A program made the translations under genes and the position numbers. A DNA stretch of 64,000 bases from JAZDRH01 sp047470865. Lineage in GTDB: Bacteria > Pseudomonadota > Gammaproteobacteria > Pseudomonadales > Pseudomonadaceae. The stretch's first letter is position 1, and every line of letters begins with the position of its first letter. The notes beneath the pieces are model-generated. The model saw only the letters and a program-made list of their open reading frames with translations. It made no database searches and was not told where the DNA came from. The stretch spans positions 14,413 through 78,412 of the forward strand of contig NZ_JAZDRH010000016.1 of assembly GCF_047470865.1 (NCBI RefSeq), written 5' to 3'. Below are positions 41,462-50,708 of the stretch, one piece after another.

Positions 41462-42660
41462 AGCAACATATCAACGGCATTGTCCAATGCTGTAAAGAAA
41501 GCCGTTAAATCTTGACTATCATTGTACAGGGCTAACGATACGCGCAAGGCGCCATTGATGTCCAAATACTGCATTAGTGGCATGGCACAGTGATGTCCAG
41601 CACGTACCGCAATGCCTTGTTCGCCTAAGAGCATAGCCACATCTGCCGTATGTATTTGCGGGATTGAAAAGCTCGCTAAAGCACAATTAGGCTCACCAAT
41701 AAGTTTGATATAGCTACGCTGCTTTAAACCGTCAAGAAGTTGTTGGTGCAATGTTTGTTCATGCTGTTTAATAGCGAGATTATCTTGGGCTTTCAGCCAG
41801 TTTAAACTGGCAGCAAACGCAATAGCGCCAGTAATATTAGGAGTGCCGGCTTCAAAGCCTAGCGGGGCAGGCATAAACTGTGCGCTGTGAAAATCACATA
41901 ACTTGACCATTTCACCACCAAATTGCCAAGGCTGCATATGTACTAATGCATTTTGGCTGGCATATAAAATACCCAAGCCATCTGGGCCGTATACTTTATG
42001 TGCAGAACAAGTATAAAAATCAGGTTCCAGTTGACGAAGTGAAATTGCTTGATGTGCGCTTAGTTGTGCACCGTCGATTAAGGTTAATGCGCCTTGTTGC
42101 TTGGCTAGTGCTAAGAGTGGCTGCGGATCTTGCAGATGCCCAATAACATTAGATAAAGGGCTAAAGGCGACTAGCCGTGTACGAGAGGTAATCAGTTGTG
42201 CCGCTTGATTTAAGTCTATGGCACCTGATGGTAAAAGGGGAAGTACAACCAGCTTTAATTGCTTGCGTTGCGCTAGCTGTTGCCAAGGTAATAGATTGGC
42301 ATGGTGTTCAGCAGCACTAATAGCAATTTCATCGTCTTTAGTAAATAAAGTTTCTAAACTATAGGCAATTAAATTAATAGCTTCCGTTGTGCTTTTACAA
42401 AAAATTATCTGTTGGCTAGGTGCATCAAAAAACTGAGCAATATCTTCACGTGCGTTTTCAAAGGCGCGAGTCGCTGTTTCACCTGGAATATGTTGTGCCC
42501 TATGAACATTGGCCACGCCATTGGCATACTGAGCTTGTATGGCATCTAGCATAGCCTGAGGTTTTTGTGCTGTGGCAGCGCTATCAAGCCAGATTTGTTG
42601 CTGTTGGGTAAAGTGTTGTATTCCAGGAAAAGCTGAACGCCAAGCAGAGCTGAGAAGCAT
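41458..42660 (-). CDS. csdA: Cysteine desulfurase CsdA/SufS type
   Basis: A 400-residue PLP-dependent type II cysteine desulfurase. Landmarks: WLDSAATAQKP near the start, SAAEHHANLLPWQ (~125), TLIDGAQLSAHQ (~193), the PLP Lys in YTCSAHKVYGPDGLGILY (~222), and the active-site Cys in RAGHHCAMPLM (~360). It feeds sulfur to CsdE/SufE. The first base pairs are preceded by AGGTACAAC. Confidence 0.93.
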   Translation of the reverse strand: MLLSSAWRSAFPGIQHFTQQQQIWLDSAATAQKPQAMLDAIQAQYANGVANVHRAQHIPGETATRAFENAREDIAQFFDAPSQQIIFCKSTTEAINLIAYSLETLFTKDDEIAISAAEHHANLLPWQQLAQRKQLKLVVLPLLPSGAIDLNQAAQLITSRTRLVAFSPLSNVIGHLQDPQPLLALAKQQGALTLIDGAQLSAHQAISLRQLEPDFYTCSAHKVYGPDGLGILYASQNALVHMQPWQFGGEMVKLCDFHSAQFMPAPLGFEAGTPNITGAIAFAASLNWLKAQDNLAIKQHEQTLHQQLLDGLKQRSYIKLIGEPNCALASFSIPQIHTADVAMLLGEQGIAVRAGHHCAMPLMQYLDINGALRVSLALYNDSQDLTAFFTALDNAVDMLL

Positions 42661-42670
42661 GTGTTGTACC

Positions 42671-42697
42671 TAAAAGCGCCGCGTTAACGGCGCTAAA
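42671..42697 (-). terminator. Weak terminator after dapD
   Basis: On the minus strand AGCGCCG, a short loop and CGGCGCT are followed by four T residues, in the gap between dapD and csdA. Confidence 0.55.
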
Positions 42698-42701
42698 ACT
42701 A

Positions 42702-43724
42702 TTAGTTTTTATGGAGTTGTTCGTTAAGCGTAATGGCTTGACGATTAGTGAGGCACTCAATCGCACCTGTTAATGAATTGCGGCGCAATAGTAAATCATC
42801 TTGCCCAGAAATATCAGCACCTTTTACTACTTGGTTGGCTTTTTCAGGAAGAATAATTTTGCTGCTAGCAGTAACGTATAAGCCAGCTTCTACGGTACAA
42901 CGAGCGCCTAAGCTGATACCTATACCAGCATTAGCCCCAATAAGGCATTGTTCACCTACGCTAATAACAGCCTTACCGCCGCCAGATAAAGTGCCCATAG
43001 TTGAGCAACCACCGCCTAAGTCAGCGTTTTTACCAACCATTACACCAGCTGAAATACGTCCTTCAATCATATTAGGGCCTTCACAGCCAGCATTAAAATT
43101 GACAAAACCTTCATGCATAATGGTGCTACCTTCGCCAATATAGGCACCAAGACGCACGCGAGTAGCGTCAGCAATGCGAACACCCGTAGGCACAACGTAA
43201 TCACACATTTTAGGTAGCTTATCTACTGAGAAGACTTCTAATGCCCTATCTTTAATACGTTCTTCTAGCTGGTAAGCTGGTAGCTCAGTTAGGTCAACTG
43301 CGCCAATGTTTGTCCAAGCTACATTGGGTAATACAGAGAAAAGACCTGTTAAGTCAACTTCATGAGGTTTAACCAAACGGTGAGAAATAAGATGCAACTT
43401 AAGGTAGGCTTCTGGTACAGAAGAAGGCGCGCTGTCGTTGGCTAAAATAGTAGCTACTGTTGGGCGGTGGCTTTCTGCTAAGCGTACTAGTAAGGCACTT
43501 TGTGCAGGATCGATATAACGTAGAGCGTGAGCAAGATCAGATGCTTGTTCACAATCAAAACGAATAATTTGATTGCCTCCGGAGTAACCTAGTACTTTTT
43601 TGACCTTGGCTATTAGCTCTGTGGCTGGGTTAAGTACGGGCTGAGCGTAGAAAACCTCTAGCCATTGCTCTTGTTGGTTATGAGTTCCAAGGCCAAAGGC
43701 TAGGCTAAAAAGAGTAGTTGACAT
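42702..43724 (-). CDS. dapD: Tetrahydrodipicolinate N-succinyltransferase
   Basis: A 340-residue left-handed beta-helix acyltransferase in diaminopimelate synthesis, of the long Pseudomonas type. I chose the ATG at 43724 (MSTTLFSLAFGLGT), preceded by AAGGAA; a longer form to 43808 would add an unrelated N-terminus. The hexapeptide repeats (GVRIADATRVRLGAYIGEG, VGKNADLGGGCSTMG) occupy ~170-290. Confidence 0.95.
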   Translation of the reverse strand: MSTTLFSLAFGLGTHNQQEQWLEVFYAQPVLNPATELIAKVKKVLGYSGGNQIIRFDCEQASDLAHALRYIDPAQSALLVRLAESHRPTVATILANDSAPSSVPEAYLKLHLISHRLVKPHEVDLTGLFSVLPNVAWTNIGAVDLTELPAYQLEERIKDRALEVFSVDKLPKMCDYVVPTGVRIADATRVRLGAYIGEGSTIMHEGFVNFNAGCEGPNMIEGRISAGVMVGKNADLGGGCSTMGTLSGGGKAVISVGEQCLIGANAGIGISLGARCTVEAGLYVTASSKIILPEKANQVVKGADISGQDDLLLRRNSLTGAIECLTNRQAITLNEQLHKN

Positions 43725-43764
43725 AGGTTGTTCCTTAGCAAAAAAAAGCGCAGTGCAGTATATC

Positions 43765-44112
43765 TTAAGTAGCAAGGTGAGCTTGGTAGGTATCTGGTTT
43801 AAAGCCAACCAGCGTCTTTGTGCCTAAATCAAGCACAGGGCGTTTGATCATAGATGGTTGGGCGAGCATTAAACGAATCGCTTTTTCCTGGTCAAGGTCG
43901 GCCTTTTGTTCGTCAGTGAGATTGCGAAAAGTGGTACCTTGGCGGTTAAGGATCTTTTCCCAGCCATGTTCATTACACCATTGTTCAAGGTGTGCCTGAT
44001 CAATTCCTTGTTTCTTATAATCGTGAAATTCAAAAGCTAGGTTATGTTCTGTTAGCCATGTTTGCGCTTTTTTCATGGTGTCGCAGGCTTTAATGCCGTA
44101 AATAGTTAACAT
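43765..44112 (-). CDS. ArsC/Spx-family protein (YffB type)
   Basis: A 115-residue thioredoxin-fold protein of the ArsC-like family. It has one Cys near the N-terminus (GIKACDTMKKAQ) and the family pattern HDYKKQGID and PSMIKRPVLDLG (~85-98). True arsenate reduction is not expected; Pseudomonas homologs at this position next to dapD are of unknown role, perhaps glutathione-linked. It starts 9 bases after the small membrane protein below. Confidence 0.88.
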   Translation of the reverse strand: MLTIYGIKACDTMKKAQTWLTEHNLAFEFHDYKKQGIDQAHLEQWCNEHGWEKILNRQGTTFRNLTDEQKADLDQEKAIRLMLAQPSMIKRPVLDLGTKTLVGFKPDTYQAHLAT

Positions 44113-44121
44113 GTAAGCTCC

Positions 44122-44292
44122 CTATAAACTCGTTGCAATGTGAATGCGATAAGCAATAGAGCCAAACATGCAAATAATGCCGAGGGTTAATAAAATGATG
44201 CCCCATTTTTTGTGGCGCCATGAGTAGCCTAAAATCATTAAAGCAAAGGCGAATATCAAGCCTACTAACATGACATGCAATGGTTCAAACAT
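44122..44292 (-). CDS. Small two-helix membrane protein
   Basis: A 56-residue protein, MFEPLHVMLVGLIFAFALMI at the start, with two predicted membrane helices (~7-23 and ~31-48) joined by a basic turn (SWRHKKWG) and ending SIAYRIHIATSL. AAGGAG lies six bases before the ATG, and the stop is 9 bases before the arsC-like gene, so it belongs to the glnD-to-dapD run of genes. Function is unknown; hydrophobic pattern and ribosome-binding site make the gene convincing. Confidence 0.75.
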   Translation of the reverse strand: MFEPLHVMLVGLIFAFALMILGYSWRHKKWGIILLTLGIICMFGSIAYRIHIATSL

Positions 44293-44301
44293 GCGAACTC
44301 C

Positions 44302-47007
44302 TTAAATCAAATGAATACTGCTTGGACTACCCTTTCCTTCAGTAGATAACTGCGCCACCATGGCATCTTGTAATGCTTGGCAAATCTTGGGATCAGATAA
44401 AGGTTGCCCATCTTTATCAATAATAAAGAAAACGTCCTCTACACGTTCACCTAGTGTAATGATTTTGGCGCTTACCAGTGATAAGTTAAAGTCTAAGAAA
44501 ATATTTCCAACACGCGCTAAAAAACCAGGACGATCAGGTGCAATAACCTCAATAACGGTATGCGGGCGCTGGGTGTCATTGTGAATAGTGATCATAGGGG
44601 TAAAAGCAAAGTGCTTGAGTTGACGTGGCACACGACGTTGGATAATAGAAGGGTAATCCACATCTTTTAGGGCATTGGTTAGCTCAGTTTGGATACGTTG
44701 ACAGCGTTCAGGGTTATCGCCAATACGTTCACCATCCAGATCTAGCACTATATAGGTCTCGATAGTGAATTCATTTGAAGTGATGATACGGGCATCTTGA
44801 GTACTTAAATTAAGTTGATCAAGGGTGGCTACCGTCGCAGCAAAAAAATCATTGCGATTAGGTGCGTAAATGAAAATCTGTGTGCCACCATCAAAACCCC
44901 GTTGGCTGCTTTCACGTACAGCTACTAAAGGAGCATTCATATCGCCATGTTCTAAAATAGCTTGCGTATGCCAGGCAATATCGCCAGCACTATGGCGTAA
45001 GAAGTAATCGTCGCCTAGGTGCCCCCAAAGGCGATTGATATCAGTAACAGCAATGCCTTCGGCCGCTAATAAGCTTAATGCTGTGCTTTGGCGTGTTTGA
45101 ATGAGTTCTTCTGGTTCTAATGGGTTCTCTAAACCACGACGTAAAGCACGGCGTGCTTCGCTATAAAGTTGGCGCAGTAGTTGGGCGCGCCAAGAATTCC
45201 ATAATGTAGGGTTGGTCGCATTGATATCAGCTACAGTTAAGACGTATAAGTAATCAAGGCGAGTTTGGTCTCCTACTAATAGCGCAAAGTTATGAATTTC
45301 TTGTGGGTCCGTAATATCTTTACGCTGAGCCGTAGCTGACATTATTAAATGGTTTTTTACTAACCATACAATTAGGCGTGTATCCCAACTGGGTAAATGG
45401 TGGCGTATACAAAAAGCTTCAGCATCAATGGCCCCTAGTTCAGAATGATTGCCACCGCGGCCTTTTCCGATGTCATGATAAAGGCCAGCAAGGTAGATAA
45501 GCTCGGGCTTAGAAAGACGCGCCATAATAGCACTGGCAAGCGAGAACTTTTCAGCATAGTCGGCGTGGCGTAACTTGCGTAAATGTTTGACTAGGTTGAG
45601 CGTGTGCGCATCAACAGTATAAATATGGTAAAGGTCATGTTGCATCTGCCCAACGATTTTTCCAAACTCGGGAAGATAGCGACCTAAGATGCCGTAACGA
45701 TTCATCCGTCGAAGGTTCATATGGATACCTTCACGGCACTTAAATAATTCAATAAATAAGCTGGTATTACGTAAATCTTGACGGAAGTTTTCGTCAATCA
45801 ATTGGCGAGCGTCGCGTAGTAAGCGAATAGTTTTGGCGCGCACCCCTTTAATTTCTGGGTGTTGTGCTAACAGTACAAAAATTTCTAAGATAGCAAAAGG
45901 AGAGTGCTTAAAGACGTTAATATTACGTGCTTCAATATAGCCATCCCTGATTTGAAAGCGACGATTGAGCTCTTCTACTTTTTCGTCATCTGGGTTACGT
46001 AAAATGATTTCTTCAAGGTATTGGTTGATTAGTTCGCATAGCTCAGCAATACCCATTACTACACGGTAATACTTTTGCATAAACTGCTCAATGGCTTGCT
46101 TAGCATTGGTATCGTTATAGCCAAATAAGTCGGCAATTTTACGTTGGTACTCAAAAAGTAAACGGTCTTCTTCGCGCCCAGCTAGCATATGTAGCGCGTA
46201 ACGTACACGCCATAAAAATGCCCGTGCCTTTGATAAAAGGCGATATTCACTTTCAGTGAGGAAGCCAGGGTTAGACAGCGTTTCTAAATGTGTCATACCA
46301 AAGTGACGATGCGCTACCCAAAGTACGGTTTGGATATCACGTAAACTACCAGGAGAGCTTTTGACATTAGGCTCTAGATTGTATTCAGTATCATTAAACT
46401 TAAAATGGCGCTCTTGTTGTTCTTGACGTTTGGCTAGAAAAAACTCACGGCTATCCCACATGTATTCGGATGAAATACAGGTTTTTAAACGACACAATAA
46501 TTCAGTGTTACCAGAAAGAGTACGCGACTCTATAAGGTTAGTGATGACAGTAAGGTCATTGCGTGCTTCCTCTGTGCATTCTCGAATAGTGCGCACGCTA
46601 TGCCCAACATCTAACCCAATATCCCAAAGGAAAGTAATGAACTGACTAATAGGTTCTTTTAGAGTTTGGTATTGCTCATGTTCTAATAAGATAAGTACAT
46701 CAATATCTGAATAAGGATGTAGCTCAGCACGGCCATAACCGCCAACTGCATTTAGGCTAAGAGTGCAAGAAGGATGATCACCGCATGACCACGCAAATTG
46801 GCGCCATGCAAAACGCAAAATTTGATCAATTAGCCATGCTCTTGAGCGAATAATCTGCTCAATATCTTGATTGTCTAAAAAGCGTTGATCCAAAACAAGA
46901 CGGGCATGCTCTAATGTTTGTTTAAAGACTGCTATGTTACTGGGGTTTTCGCGAAGTTGTGTAATAAAGCGTTGCTCATCAAACAGTTGTAAATCGCGTG
47001 GCAACAT
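44302..47007 (-). CDS. glnD: Bifunctional uridylyltransferase/uridylyl-removing enzyme GlnD
   Basis: A 901-residue nitrogen sensor that modifies PII (GlnB/GlnK) according to glutamine. Nucleotidyltransferase domain with VGGYGRAELHPYSDIDVLIL (~87-106), HD hydrolase domain with AGLYHDIGKGRGGNHSE (~508-524), and two C-terminal ACT domains (~700-780 and ~815-895; DRPGFLARVGNIFLDF) that bind glutamine. Length is normal. It follows map on the minus strand by 16 bases. Confidence 0.97.
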   Translation of the reverse strand: MLPRDLQLFDEQRFITQLRENPSNIAVFKQTLEHARLVLDQRFLDNQDIEQIIRSRAWLIDQILRFAWRQFAWSCGDHPSCTLSLNAVGGYGRAELHPYSDIDVLILLEHEQYQTLKEPISQFITFLWDIGLDVGHSVRTIRECTEEARNDLTVITNLIESRTLSGNTELLCRLKTCISSEYMWDSREFFLAKRQEQQERHFKFNDTEYNLEPNVKSSPGSLRDIQTVLWVAHRHFGMTHLETLSNPGFLTESEYRLLSKARAFLWRVRYALHMLAGREEDRLLFEYQRKIADLFGYNDTNAKQAIEQFMQKYYRVVMGIAELCELINQYLEEIILRNPDDEKVEELNRRFQIRDGYIEARNINVFKHSPFAILEIFVLLAQHPEIKGVRAKTIRLLRDARQLIDENFRQDLRNTSLFIELFKCREGIHMNLRRMNRYGILGRYLPEFGKIVGQMQHDLYHIYTVDAHTLNLVKHLRKLRHADYAEKFSLASAIMARLSKPELIYLAGLYHDIGKGRGGNHSELGAIDAEAFCIRHHLPSWDTRLIVWLVKNHLIMSATAQRKDITDPQEIHNFALLVGDQTRLDYLYVLTVADINATNPTLWNSWRAQLLRQLYSEARRALRRGLENPLEPEELIQTRQSTALSLLAAEGIAVTDINRLWGHLGDDYFLRHSAGDIAWHTQAILEHGDMNAPLVAVRESSQRGFDGGTQIFIYAPNRNDFFAATVATLDQLNLSTQDARIITSNEFTIETYIVLDLDGERIGDNPERCQRIQTELTNALKDVDYPSIIQRRVPRQLKHFAFTPMITIHNDTQRPHTVIEVIAPDRPGFLARVGNIFLDFNLSLVSAKIITLGERVEDVFFIIDKDGQPLSDPKICQALQDAMVAQLSTEGKGSPSSIHLI

Positions 47008-47023
47008 AGCAAGCCTCTTTGGG

Positions 47024-47818
47024 TTATTTATGGTTAGTGCGAGGGAAGGTTTCTTCGTTACGTAAGGTTAAAACTTCATAGCCATCAGCAGTGACTAGAA
47101 TAGTGTGTTCCCATTGTGCAGATAGCTTCCTGTCTTTAGTAATAGCTGTCCAACCGTCACCTAGCAAGCGTGTTTCATAACGGCCTTGGTTAAGCATAGG
47201 CTCTATCGTAAAAATCATCCCTTCTTTTAACTCTAGCCCAGTACCTGCTTTGCCATAGTGCAATACCTGTGGTTCCTCGTGGAAAACTTGGCCAATACCA
47301 TGGCCACAATAATCACGTACGACGGAGAAACCTTTAGCTTCAGCGTATTTTTGAATAACTTCGCCAATATCGCCTAAATGCGTACCAGGACGAACTAATT
47401 CAATAGCTTTATACAGGCTGTCTTGCGTTACTTGGCATAAGTTATTTGCCCATTCAGGCGTATCGCCCACTAAAAACATTTTACTGGTGTCGCCATGAAA
47501 GCCATCTTTAATCACAGTAATATCGATATTCATGATGTCACCATTTTTTAATGGCTTATCATTTGGAATGCCATGACATACGACATGGTTGATAGAAGTG
47601 CAGATGGATTTTGGAAAACCGTGATAATTCAAAGGTGCTGGAATCGCTTTTTGTTCATCGACAATATAGTCATGACAAATCTGATTAAGCTCGTCAGTGG
47701 TAACACCTACTTTCACATAAGGCGTGATCATCTCTAGCACGTCTGCCGCAAGGCGACCAGCGATGCGCATTTTTTCGATTTCATCAGCAGTTTTGATCGT
47801 AACAGGAGATTTAGACAT
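47024..47818 (-). CDS. map: Type I methionine aminopeptidase (housekeeping copy)
   Basis: A 264-residue N-terminal methionine excision enzyme. Start chosen at 47818 (MSKSPVTIKTADEIEKMR). Metal ligands: the two Asp of NIDITVIKDGFHGDTSK, His of CGHGIGQVFHEEP, Glu of FTIEPM and Glu of QWEHT. It is divergent from rpsB, the conserved position in Pseudomonadota, so it is taken as the essential housekeeping copy; the second map is at 7498-8253. Confidence 0.97.
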   Translation of the reverse strand: MSKSPVTIKTADEIEKMRIAGRLAADVLEMITPYVKVGVTTDELNQICHDYIVDEQKAIPAPLNYHGFPKSICTSINHVVCHGIPNDKPLKNGDIMNIDITVIKDGFHGDTSKMFLVGDTPEWANNLCQVTQDSLYKAIELVRPGTHLGDIGEVIQKYAEAKGFSVVRDYCGHGIGQVFHEEPQVLHYGKAGTGLELKEGMIFTIEPMLNQGRYETRLLGDGWTAITKDRKLSAQWEHTILVTADGYEVLTLRNEETFPRTNHK

Positions 47819-47925
47819 ATATGCCCCAAGCATTAAAAGCAAAAAACGGGGACTATCATAGCAGAAAGTCTTGGTTCTTGTTGTTAGCTAACCTAGATGC
47901 TTAGCAAATAAATAAAAACCAGCGC

Positions 47926-47954
47926 TAGATAATTTATGCTGTTTATGGTATAAA
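47926..47954 (+). promoter_or_regulatory. rpsB promoter
   Basis: TAGATA (47926-47931), a 17-base spacer and TATAAA (47949-47954) preceded by TGG form an extended -10 promoter. The GC-rich discriminator (CGCGCCGC) after it is typical of stringently controlled ribosomal promoters. Confidence 0.65.
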
Positions 47955-48006
47955 TCGCGCCGCTAAAAGTACTAATGCTTTTAGTTAATTAAATACCACA
48001 CACGTA

Positions 48007-48080
48007 TCGACACGTTTTTCTGGGTGCCTTTATAGGTTGAAAAGCGGGGTACGTGGAGGCCTAACCCAATCATTGAAGGA
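48007..48080 (+). promoter_or_regulatory. rpsB leader, candidate S2 autoregulatory structure
   Basis: The untranslated leader can form a long-range stem: GGGTGCC at 48022-48028 with GGC at 48058-48060 and ACCC at 48064-48067, just before the GAAGGA ribosome-binding site. The rpsB leader is known in gammaproteobacteria to be bound by S2. The match here is by position and visible pairing. Confidence 0.5.
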
Positions 48081-48086
48081 TTGAAC

Positions 48087-48821
48087 ATGACTCAAGCCGT
48101 AACTATGCGCGATATGCTAAAAGCAGGCGTGCACTTTGGTCACCAAACCCGTTACTGGAACCCAAAAATGGGCAAGTACATTTTTGGTGCGCGCAACAAG
48201 ATTCACATCATCAACCTTGAAAAAACCTTGCCAATGTTCAAAGAAGCTATTGCTTTTATTGAAAAAAAGGCAGCTGCTAAAAACAAAATTCTGTTTGTAG
48301 GCACTAAGCGCTCTGCAAGCAAAATCGTTAAAGAAGAAGCAACACGTTGTGGTATGCCATACGTTGACCATCGTTGGTTAGGCGGTATGTTGACTAACTA
48401 CAAAACTATCCGTGCTTCTATCAAACGTCTACGCGAGCTTGAAGTTCAATCTCAAGATGGTACTTTCGATAAATTAACTAAGAAAGAAGCGCTAATGCGC
48501 AGCCGTGATCTTGAGAAACTAGAGCGTAGCTTAGGTGGTATCAAGGATATGGGTGGTCTTCCAGACGTTATGTTCGTAATTGACGTTGATCACGAGCGTA
48601 TCGCTGTGTGTGAAGCTAACAAGCTAGGCATTCCAGTAATTGGTGTTGTGGATACTAACAGCAGCCCTGAAGGTATTGACTTCATCATCCCTGGTAACGA
48701 CGACGCAATCCGTGCAGTACAATTGTACCTAGGTGCAGTGGCTGACTCAGTAATTCGCGCTCGTAAAGGTAGCGCAACTACTGCTGAAGAGTTTGTTGAA
48801 GTAGCTAGCGAAGAAGCCTAA
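48087..48821 (+). CDS. rpsB: 30S ribosomal protein S2
   Basis: A 244-residue ribosomal protein. The ATG at 48087 (MTQAVTMRDMLKAGVHFGHQ), six bases after GAAGGA, is preferred over the TTG six bases upstream. Conserved stretches: RYWNPKMGKYIFGARN, VDHRWLGGMLTNYKTI and DTNSSPEGIDFIIPGNDDA. It is cotranscribed with tsf, with a partial terminator between them. Confidence 0.98.
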   Translation: MTQAVTMRDMLKAGVHFGHQTRYWNPKMGKYIFGARNKIHIINLEKTLPMFKEAIAFIEKKAAAKNKILFVGTKRSASKIVKEEATRCGMPYVDHRWLGGMLTNYKTIRASIKRLRELEVQSQDGTFDKLTKKEALMRSRDLEKLERSLGGIKDMGGLPDVMFVIDVDHERIAVCEANKLGIPVIGVVDTNSSPEGIDFIIPGNDDAIRAVQLYLGAVADSVIRARKGSATTAEEFVEVASEEA

Positions 48822-48858
48822 GTTTTAACGAACTGAGTCTGGTTTCTAAACTGGTTGA

Positions 48859-48886
48859 AAAAGGGGCAATGACTGCCCCTTTTTTG
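48859..48886 (+). terminator. Hairpin with T run between rpsB and tsf
   Basis: AAAAGGGGCA / TGCCCCTTTT followed by T residues. In many gammaproteobacteria such a hairpin lowers tsf expression relative to rpsB by partial termination. Confidence 0.8.
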
Positions 48887-48945
48887 CCTGAAATTTCGTA
48901 CTGTTCCATTTGGAGTGGTACAAGTGATTAAAAGAGGATTGTGAT

Positions 48946-49815
48946 ATGGCACAAATCACTGCTGCTCTGGTTAAAGAATTACGTGAGCGTACCGGTCAAG
49001 GTATGATGGACTGCAAAAAAGCACTTGAAGCTGCTGGCGGTGACATCGAAAAAGCAATTGACGATATGCGCGCTTCTGGTGCTATCAAGGCCGCTAAAAA
49101 AGCGGGCAACATTGCTGCAGAAGGTTCTATTGCAGTTAAAGTTTCTGACTGCGGTAAAGTAGCAACGCTAATCGAAGTTAACTCTCAAACTGACTTCTTA
49201 GCATTACAAGAAGACTTTAAAAGCTTCGTACAAGAAAGCCTTGATCAAGCATTTGATAAGGGTTACACCGATGCTGCGCCATTAATTGCAGAGCGCGAAA
49301 GTGCACGTGAAGCCTTGGTTGCTAAAACAGGTGAAAACGTAAATATTCGCCGCATTGCTCGTATTGAAGGTGATGTATTAGGCGCATATCTACATGGTCA
49401 CCGTATTGGTGTAGTGGTTGAGTTGAAAGGTGGTGATGCTGAGTTAGCACGTGATATCGCTATGCATATTGCTGCCGTAAACCCGCAGTTCCTAACTTCT
49501 GAACAGGTTTCAGAAGACGCTATTGCTAAAGAAAAAGAAATTTTCTTGCAATTAAACGCAGAGAAAATTGAAGGCAAACCAGCAAATATCGTAGAAAACA
49601 TGGTAGCTGGACGCATCAAGAAATTCTTAGCAGAAGCAAGCTTGGTTGAACAGGCATTCGTTAAAGACCCTGAAGTTAAAGTGGGCGATTTAGCGAAGAA
49701 AGCAGGTGCTGAAATTATCTCTTTCACTCGTTTTGAAGTGGGTGAAGGCATTGAAAAAGCAGAAACTGACTTTGCTGCTGAAGTAGAAGCGCAATTGGCA
49801 GCTGCTAAAAAATAA
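48946..49815 (+). CDS. tsf: Elongation factor Ts
   Basis: A 289-residue nucleotide-exchange factor for EF-Tu. The N-terminal UBA-like domain (VKELRERTGQGMMDCKKALE, ~9-28) and the TDFLALQEDF contact motif (~80-90) are typical. Normal length. Ended by a strong hairpin before pyrH. Confidence 0.98.
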   Translation: MAQITAALVKELRERTGQGMMDCKKALEAAGGDIEKAIDDMRASGAIKAAKKAGNIAAEGSIAVKVSDCGKVATLIEVNSQTDFLALQEDFKSFVQESLDQAFDKGYTDAAPLIAERESAREALVAKTGENVNIRRIARIEGDVLGAYLHGHRIGVVVELKGGDAELARDIAMHIAAVNPQFLTSEQVSEDAIAKEKEIFLQLNAEKIEGKPANIVENMVAGRIKKFLAEASLVEQAFVKDPEVKVGDLAKKAGAEIISFTRFEVGEGIEKAETDFAAEVEAQLAAAKK

Positions 49816-49833
49816 GCACCTATGGTGTGATAT

Positions 49834-49868
49834 AAAAAAGGCTGCCCGTATATGCGGGCAGCCTTTTT
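49834..49868 (+). terminator. Intrinsic terminator after tsf
   Basis: AAAAAAGGCTGCCCG / CGGGCAGCCTTTTT forms a strong stem 18 bases after the tsf stop. Confidence 0.92.
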
Positions 49869-49967
49869 GCCAAATAAAAGAAACAAAAGCAGCTTTAGAC
49901 TGCACTAACGATTTAAACTATGGTCAGATACGGCCATAGAACAAATGAAATGCCGCGGGAGAGAATC

Positions 49968-50708
49968 ATGGCTCAGCAAGAAGGTGGTCGCGCGCCACGT
50001 TATAAGCGAATTCTGCTCAAACTTAGCGGTGAAGCGCTGATGGGATCTGAGGATTTCGGTATTGATCCAAAAGTATTGGATCGAATGGCGCTTGAAATTG
50101 GTCAATTAGTGGGTATTGGTGTAGAAGTGGGGTTGGTTATCGGGGGTGGTAATCTATTCCGTGGTGCAGCATTATCTGCCGCTGGCATGGATCGCGTAAC
50201 GGGCGACCATATGGGAATGCTAGCAACGGTAATGAATGCGTTAGCCATGCGCGATGCATTGGAAAGATCAAATATTCCCGCACAAGTAATGTCGGCCATC
50301 TCAATGGTGGGTGTGACTGACCATTACGATCGTCGTAAGGCGCTGATTCATCTTAAAAAAGGTGAAGTGGTTATTTTCTCAGCGGGCACAGGTAATCCAT
50401 TTTTTACCACAGATTCAGCTGCTTGCTTGCGCGGTATCGAAATTAGTGCTGATGTTGTACTAAAAGCCACTAAAGTAGATGGCGTATATACCGCCGACCC
50501 ATTTAAAAATGCCGACGCTGAAAAATTCGATCGCCTAACCTATGACGAAGTATTAGACCGTAAACTAGAAGTCATGGATTTAACTGCAATTTGTTTATGT
50601 CGCGACCATAAAATGCCACTTCGCGTATTTAATATGAATAAACCAGGTGCATTGCTCAATACCGTTATTGGTGGTACTGAGGGCACACTGATAGAGGAGA
50701 CAGCATAA
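49968..50708 (+). CDS. pyrH: Uridylate kinase (UMP kinase)
   Basis: A 246-residue hexameric UMP kinase of the amino-acid-kinase fold. The ATG at 49968 (MAQQEGGRAPRYKRILLKLSG), after GGGAGA, is the usual start; an upstream in-frame ATG at 49920 would add residues not found in the family. GGGNLFRG, TDHYDRRKAL and FSAGTGNPFFTTDSAA are conserved. Stop and the frr start overlap (TAATG). Confidence 0.96.
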   Translation: MAQQEGGRAPRYKRILLKLSGEALMGSEDFGIDPKVLDRMALEIGQLVGIGVEVGLVIGGGNLFRGAALSAAGMDRVTGDHMGMLATVMNALAMRDALERSNIPAQVMSAISMVGVTDHYDRRKALIHLKKGEVVIFSAGTGNPFFTTDSAACLRGIEISADVVLKATKVDGVYTADPFKNADAEKFDRLTYDEVLDRKLEVMDLTAICLCRDHKMPLRVFNMNKPGALLNTVIGGTEGTLIEETA

